Position numbers and translations under genes: made by a program. A stretch of 10,153 bases of DNA. It comes from an uncultured Saprospiraceae bacterium. Its GTDB lineage: Bacteria; Bacteroidota; Bacteroidia; Chitinophagales; Saprospiraceae. Position 1 is the stretch's first letter. Each line of letters opens with the position of its first letter. A model generated the notes under the pieces. It was not told the origin of the DNA and did no database searches. It worked only from the letters and a program-made list of their open reading frames with translations. The DNA lies in assembly GCA_905479665.1 (NCBI GenBank), contig CAJQNM010000795.1, forward strand, positions 1-10,153, in the 5' to 3' direction. This document shows, piece by piece, positions 6,303-10,153 of this stretch.

Positions 6303-6307
6303 ACAAA

Positions 6308-6420
6308 AAATTTAATATCTCTCCAAAGGGAGGATAAAGATCGATAAGATCACACGTCAATTATCTCATGGTCTGGACCGGTTCTATCTAGGGGGAAACA
6401 AGATGAACCGGTCTTTTTTT
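6308..6420 (+). ncRNA. Candidate small RNA ending at an orphan terminator
   Basis: A strong intrinsic terminator on the + strand (6376-6420) has no + strand protein gene upstream: everything to the left as far as vapC is on the - strand or non-coding. The apparent ileS promoter box lies downstream of it (6461-6468). A short, non-coding + strand transcript is the simplest explanation. Within 6308-6420 three hairpins are visible: TATC[T]CTCC-aaag-GGAGGATA (6316-6336, 8 bp with one bulged T), GATC-gataa-GATC (6339-6351), and the terminator. The 5' end is a guess; the RNA could start further left and include the repeats at 6023-6155. The alternative is an attenuated long leader of ileS. No known RNA family is recognised. 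Confidence 0.38.
6376..6420 (+). terminator. Strong intrinsic terminator upstream of ileS
   Basis: GACCGGTTC (6376-6384) pairs perfectly with GAACCGGTC (6405-6413). Past a bulged T at 6385 the stem continues with ATCT (6386-6389) and AGAT (6401-6404), giving 13 bp around an 11-nt loop. Seven T residues (6414-6420) follow directly. It can act only in the + direction because the other side has no U-run. Confidence 0.85.
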
Positions 6421-6460
6421 ATGTCCCAAACGGAGAGGCACCATGCCTCACTTGAATACG

Positions 6461-6468
6461 TATCTTTG
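6461..6468 (+). promoter_or_regulatory. -7 promoter box of ileS
   Basis: TATCTTTG is an exact match to the Bacteroidota -7 consensus TAnnTTTG. It ends 24 bp before the ATG at 6493, which would give a leader of about 18-20 nt. No good TTTG -33 element stands 19-21 bp upstream, so the promoter is less certain than that of rplM. Confidence 0.5.
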
Positions 6469-6492
6469 CCCGCCATTGGACAAAAACGGCAT

Positions 6493-9400
6493 ATGAAGTA
6501 CCGGACCTACAACGGGCTAGATCTCCCGAAAATCGACCAAGAAATCCTTGCCTTTTGGAAGGAGCATCAAATCTTTGAGCAAAGCACGAGCACCGAGCGG
6601 AAGGAAACGTTTACCTTTTATGAAGGTCCACCTTCGGCAAATGGCAAACCCGGCATCCACCACGTCATGGGTCGGACCATAAAAGATCTCGTGTGTCGGT
6701 ACCACACGATGAAGGGCAAACGAGTGGAGCGCAAAGGCGGTTGGGATACGCATGGGCTGCCCATCGAGCTTGCCGTCGAGAAGGAACTGGGAATCACCAA
6801 AGAAGATATTGGCAAATCCATAAGTGTAGCTGATTACAACGCCAAGTGCCGTGAAACGGTCATGCGCTTTAAGGATCTCTGGGACGACCTCACCGTAAAA
6901 ATGGGATACTGGGTCGACCTGGACAATCCCTACATCACCTTTGAAAACGAATACATCGAGTCTGTCTGGCACCTGCTCAAGACCCTTTACGAAAAAGACT
7001 TGCTATACAAGGGCTACACGATTCAGCCATACTCACCCGCAGCGGGCACTGGCTTGAGTAGTCACGAACTCAACATGCCCGGGGCCTATAAGGACGTTAA
7101 GGATACGTCTGCGGTCGCTCAGTTTAAGATTGTGCAGGACGATCGATCGGCCTTCTTGTTCGAGGGGGTGGATCAAGGGGATGTCTTTTTTATTGCCTGG
7201 ACCACCACTCCCTGGACGCTGCCTTCCAATACTGCACTGGCCGTCGGGCCCAAAATAAAATATGTTCGGGTGGCCACCTACAATCCATACACCAAGCTGC
7301 CGGTCAACCTGATCCTTGCTGAAAAATTGTTGAGCTACTGGTTTAAACCGGAGCAGGCAGAGGCAGATCTGATGTCCTTTGATCCAAACGATAAAATTAT
7401 TCCCTATCGAGTCACCGGCGACTACCTTGGAGCGCAGTTTGAACTGCTGGAATACGAACAGCTGCTTCCGTATGCGCAGCCAGGGGAGGGAGATGCCTTT
7501 AAAGTACTGCTTGGTGATTTTGTATCCACTGCTGATGGCACGGGCATTGTCCATTTAGCCCCTTCTTTTGGGTCTGATGATATGAGGGTCGCCCGCAAGT
7601 ATGGCATCGGCGCATTGACGCTGGTCGACCCCACCGGAAAATTTACCGACCAAGTAGGGGAGTTTTCTCACCGTTACGTAAAAAACTACAAGGACGATGA
7701 AAACTATGTGAGTGTCGATGTAGATATCGCGGTAAAACTCAAGCAGGAAAACAAAGCATTTAATATTCAGAAATACAGTCACAATTATCCACACTGCTGG
7801 CGTACCGATAAGCCGATCCTCTATTACCCACTCGATAGTTGGTTTATCCGCTCTACGGCCTGCAAGGAGCGCATGGTCGAGCTGAATAAAAGTATAAACT
7901 GGAAACCCAAGCATACCGGGGAGAACCGCTTTGGTAAGTGGCTGGAGAACTTGCAAGATTGGAATCTATCGCGTTCACGTTTTTGGGGTACACCATTGCC
8001 TATTTGGCGTACAGCAGATGGAGAAGAGGAGATTTGCATTGGCTCAATTGCCCAATTACAAAGTGAGATAACACGTGCCAATGCTTCCTTGGGATTAAAT
8101 CAGGAGGTGCCCCAAGATTTACATCGTCCGTATATCGATGACATAATATTGGTCGCTGAAAGTGGCAAAGAGATGCTCCGCGAGACCGACCTGATTGATG
8201 TCTGGTTTGATAGTGGCTCCATGCCCTATGCGCAGTGGCATTGGCCATTTGAAAATGAAGAAGTATTTCAGGAAAATTTTCCTGCCGATTTTATTGCCGA
8301 AGGGGTAGATCAGACCCGGGGTTGGTTTTTTACCCTGCATGCGATTGCTGTGATGGCATTTGACAAAATCTCTTTTCGCAATGTCATCTCCAACGGTTTG
8401 GTACAAGACAACCAGGGGCGCAAGATGTCAAAACGACTAGGCAACAGCGTGGAGCCTTTTGAGACTCTGGCTACGTACGGCGCTGATGCCACCCGATGGT
8501 ATATGATCGCCAATGCTCCCCCTTGGGAAAATCTCAAGTTTGATGCTTCAGGCATTGTGGAGACACAGCGTAAGTTTTTTGGCACACTGTTCAATACCTA
8601 TTCCGGATTTTTTGCGGTCTATGCTAATATTGATGGATTTACCTTTAGTGAGCCAGATGTACCTCTTGCGGAGCGACCTGAACTGGACCGCTGGATTATT
8701 TCAAGACTCACCAATTTAGTCCTTGAGGCAGATGCCAGCTATGCTGATTACGATCCCACCGTGGCAGCTCGCCTAGTGCAAGACTTTGTGCAAGAAGATC
8801 TCAGCAACTGGTATGTGCGCCTCTGTCGCCGCCGATTTTGGAAAGGTGAATACAGTGGTGATAAAATTGCGGCCTATCAAACACTCTATACCTGTTTGAT
8901 CGAGGTGGCTCGCCTCATGGCACCGATCTCACCGTTCTTTAGCGATTGGCTGTACCGTAATCTAAATGAGGTGTCAAAGCGAGAAACGACCACTTCTGTG
9001 CATCTTTCTATGATTGCACCGTTGCCGGCAGAAGGTATTGATAAGCCCCTTGAGCAGCGCATGTACTACGCCCAGAAAATAAGCAGTCTGGTTTTGTCGC
9101 TCCGGAAAAAGGAGCGAATTCGGGTTCGGCAGCCCCTCACTCGCATTATGATTCCTGTGCTTGATGAGACGTTTCAGGCCAAGGTGGAGGCGGTACAAGA
9201 CATTATTCTTTCGGAGGTCAATGTAAAATCAATCGAGTTTATCACTGATGCTTCAGGGGTTATCACCAAGAGTGTCAAACCCAATTTTAAGACCTTGGGC
9301 AAGATGCTTGGGCCACATATGAAACAAGCAAATCAGATCATCTCGGCCTATGGGCAGGAGGATATTGCACGCATCGAACAGGATGGAGGACTGCAACTTA

Positions 9401-9789
9401 CATTTGACGACAAAGTGTTCGACCTGACGCTCGAGGATCTGGTCATCACCTCAAATGATATTCCAGGTTGGCAGGTAGCGAGTGACGCCGGAATCACCGT
9501 TGCACTTGATGTCACGCTCAATGAAGAATTGATTGCAGAAGGGACAGCTCGCGAACTGGTCAATCGCATTCAGAACATGCGAAAGGAGCGGGATTTTGCC
9601 GTGACTGATCGCATTGTCGTTCGGATGCAGTCACACCCAGGAGTGGTCTCTGCCATCGAAAACTTTTCCGACTATATCGAAGCGGAGGTGTTGGCAGATC
9701 AGATTGTAATGGAGGAGAACATGCAAGGCGAAGAGGTGAAGCTATCTGATGAGGTAAGCCTGCTGATGGAGCTAGAGCGCTCTGTCTAA
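6493..9789 (+). CDS. ileS: Isoleucyl-tRNA synthetase, type 2 (eukaryote-like)
   Basis: 1098-residue class I synthetase that charges tRNA-Ile and removes mis-activated valine. I chose the ATG at 6493 because MKYRTYNGLDLPKIDQEILAFW is the family N-terminus. The frame is open to an ATG at 6403, but those 30 codons cover a terminator arm and the promoter box. In order: the HIGH-region signature PPSANGKPGIHHVMG, in which the motif reads G54-I55-H56-H57; the CP1 editing domain with TTTPWTLPSNTA (237-248) and GIVHLAPSFGSDD (H354, D362, D363); SRSRFWGTPLPIWR; DVWFDSGSMPYAQWHW; K644-M-S-K-R648; then the anticodon-binding and C-terminal domains. Length and motifs fit IleRS2, the usual form in Bacteroidota and generally mupirocin-resistant. 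It converges on crcB with 33 bp between the stops. Confidence 0.97.
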   Translation: MKYRTYNGLDLPKIDQEILAFWKEHQIFEQSTSTERKETFTFYEGPPSANGKPGIHHVMGRTIKDLVCRYHTMKGKRVERKGGWDTHGLPIELAVEKELGITKEDIGKSISVADYNAKCRETVMRFKDLWDDLTVKMGYWVDLDNPYITFENEYIESVWHLLKTLYEKDLLYKGYTIQPYSPAAGTGLSSHELNMPGAYKDVKDTSAVAQFKIVQDDRSAFLFEGVDQGDVFFIAWTTTPWTLPSNTALAVGPKIKYVRVATYNPYTKLPVNLILAEKLLSYWFKPEQAEADLMSFDPNDKIIPYRVTGDYLGAQFELLEYEQLLPYAQPGEGDAFKVLLGDFVSTADGTGIVHLAPSFGSDDMRVARKYGIGALTLVDPTGKFTDQVGEFSHRYVKNYKDDENYVSVDVDIAVKLKQENKAFNIQKYSHNYPHCWRTDKPILYYPLDSWFIRSTACKERMVELNKSINWKPKHTGENRFGKWLENLQDWNLSRSRFWGTPLPIWRTADGEEEICIGSIAQLQSEITRANASLGLNQEVPQDLHRPYIDDIILVAESGKEMLRETDLIDVWFDSGSMPYAQWHWPFENEEVFQENFPADFIAEGVDQTRGWFFTLHAIAVMAFDKISFRNVISNGLVQDNQGRKMSKRLGNSVEPFETLATYGADATRWYMIANAPPWENLKFDASGIVETQRKFFGTLFNTYSGFFAVYANIDGFTFSEPDVPLAERPELDRWIISRLTNLVLEADASYADYDPTVAARLVQDFVQEDLSNWYVRLCRRRFWKGEYSGDKIAAYQTLYTCLIEVARLMAPISPFFSDWLYRNLNEVSKRETTTSVHLSMIAPLPAEGIDKPLEQRMYYAQKISSLVLSLRKKERIRVRQPLTRIMIPVLDETFQAKVEAVQDIILSEVNVKSIEFITDASGVITKSVKPNFKTLGKMLGPHMKQANQIISAYGQEDIARIEQDGGLQLTFDDKVFDLTLEDLVITSNDIPGWQVASDAGITVALDVTLNEELIAEGTARELVNRIQNMRKERDFAVTDRIVVRMQSHPGVVSAIENFSDYIEAEVLADQIVMEENMQGEEVKLSDEVSLLMELERSV

Positions 9790-9822
9790 CATCATCTCGC
9801 GTCTAAAGTCTCAAATCTCAAT

Positions 9823-10153
9823 CTATCCGGCCGCCAAGCGGTAGCCGAAATAGAATGCCACCAAGCACACCACAATGCTGCCGGCTATATTGAGCATGGC
9901 CAGGCCGATGTGCCCATCTTGCAGCAGCTGAAAGGTTTCGGCCGTAAATGTGGAAAAAGTGCTAAAGCCCCCGCAGAATCCCACCATCCATAAGTACTTC
10001 CAGGTAGGATTTGCTTCTGTGTTACGCATCAAGAACGCAACCAGAACCCCCAGCAGGATACAGCTCAGTACATTCGCCAGGAATGTGGCCCAGGGCAGTT
10101 GCCAGGCACTACGACTCAGAATCACACTTAGTAGATAGCGAGCCAGACTACCT
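9823..10153 (-). CDS. crcB: Fluoride channel CrcB/Fluc (5' end outside window)
   Basis: Small inner-membrane protein of the Fluc family, a dual-topology dimeric channel that exports fluoride. About 110 residues are in the window. The frame stays open to the edge and its first residues read GSLARYLLSVILSRSAW, which is the conserved N-terminal G-S-x-x-R-Y-x-L-S region. A GTG at 10123-10125 would cut this off and is not the real start; about a dozen residues are missing. Visible family features are the pore Asn in TFLANVL, the Phe-box and sodium-site segment GFCGGFSTFSTFTAE, and four hydrophobic helices. The C-terminus (YFGYRLAAG) is complete. No fluoride riboswitch can be assessed because the leader is outside the window. 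Confidence 0.93.
   Translation of the reverse strand, partial: GSLARYLLSVILSRSAWQLPWATFLANVLSCILLGVLVAFLMRNTEANPTWKYLWMVGFCGGFSTFSTFTAETFQLLQDGHIGLAMLNIAGSIVVCLVAFYFGYRLAAG

Larger units (their letters stand above)
5936..6375. other. Long divergent intergenic region with repeats and palindromes
   Basis: This stretch between the rplM promoter and the + strand terminator has no convincing protein gene on either strand. It holds a 13-bp direct repeat GAAAAGACGAAAC (6023 and 6143), CATGCTGTA twice (5964 and 6055), and the perfect 12-bp palindrome TGCTGTACAGCA (6057-6068). It also has two inverted repeats of the same geometry (6-bp arms, 11-nt loop): CAATGT/ACATTG at 6186-6208 and ACTATG/CATAGT at 6253-6275. 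An 8-bp hairpin with one bulge lies at 6316-6336. On the - strand a short stem (GTGG/CCAC, 5952-5937) followed by U's lies just upstream of rplM. I see no T-box, known riboswitch core, tRNA or CRISPR array. Confidence 0.6.

Noticed and set aside
6300..6305. TTGACA as a sigma-70 type -35 element
   Set aside because: No -10 hexamer lies 16-18 bp downstream, and the primary sigma factor in Bacteroidota prefers TTTG/TAnnTTTG elements.
6368..6391. Seven-codon frame (M-V-W-T-G-S-I) running into the terminator, as an attenuation leader peptide
   Set aside because: It has only one Ile codon, lies mostly inside the terminator's 5' arm, and has no alternative antiterminator pairing that I could find.
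6308..6420. 6S RNA, SRP RNA, tmRNA or RNase P RNA
   Set aside because: The region is too short and lacks the hallmark sequences and the long rod or core structure of these RNAs.
5936..6492. T-box or other amino-acid-sensing leader for ileS
   Set aside because: No T-box consensus (such as the AGGGUGGNACCGCG core) is present. The best promoter box for ileS lies downstream of the hairpin, and T-boxes are not characteristic of this phylum.
10123..10125. GTG as start codon of crcB
   Set aside because: The frame continues upstream to the window edge and encodes the conserved family N-terminus (G-S-L-A-R-Y-L-L-S), so the true start lies outside the window.

Overview
The window looks like a chromosomal segment of a Bacteroidota bacterium, probably a free-living Saprospiria- or Cytophagia-like lineage. 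The evidence is the gene order rplM-rpsI-rpsB-tsf-pyrH, the general lack of Shine-Dalgarno sequences, promoter boxes matching the Bacteroidota -7 consensus TAnnTTTG, a eukaryote-like (type 2) isoleucyl-tRNA synthetase, and an anti-sigma/DUF4097-like envelope module typical of the phylum. The species cannot be named from the sequence.

Layout. (1) 3-1842, + strand: a single-pass membrane protein resembling an anti-sigma factor overlaps a secreted protein with a very regular tyrosine-based repeat, predicted to form a beta-helix. (2) 1843-2550, + strand: a short intergenic region with operator-like repeats, then a small antitoxin gene overlapping a VapC-type PIN toxin. (3) 2572-5815, - strand: the translation operon, read in the order rplM (L13), rpsI (S9), rpsB (S2), tsf (EF-Ts), pyrH (UMP kinase). 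A promoter lies just ahead of rplM and a strong intrinsic terminator sits between tsf and pyrH. (4) 5816-6492: a long divergent intergenic region holding a 13-bp direct repeat, a 12-bp palindrome, inverted repeats and a strong + strand terminator that follows no protein gene. It may encode a small RNA. (5) 6493-9789, + strand: ileS, carrying the altered class I signature G-I-H-H. (6) 9823-10153, - strand: a fluoride channel gene (crcB/fluC) whose 5' end lies outside the window.

How the parts relate. Most of the window is growth-related: ribosomal proteins, elongation factor, UMP supply and isoleucyl-tRNA charging. The translation operon and ileS are transcribed divergently from about 5848 leftward and about 6475 rightward. 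The toxin-antitoxin pair and the envelope module are accessory and converge on pyrH. The parts least explained by ordinary gene content are the 5940-6420 intergenic block and the tyrosine-ladder protein.
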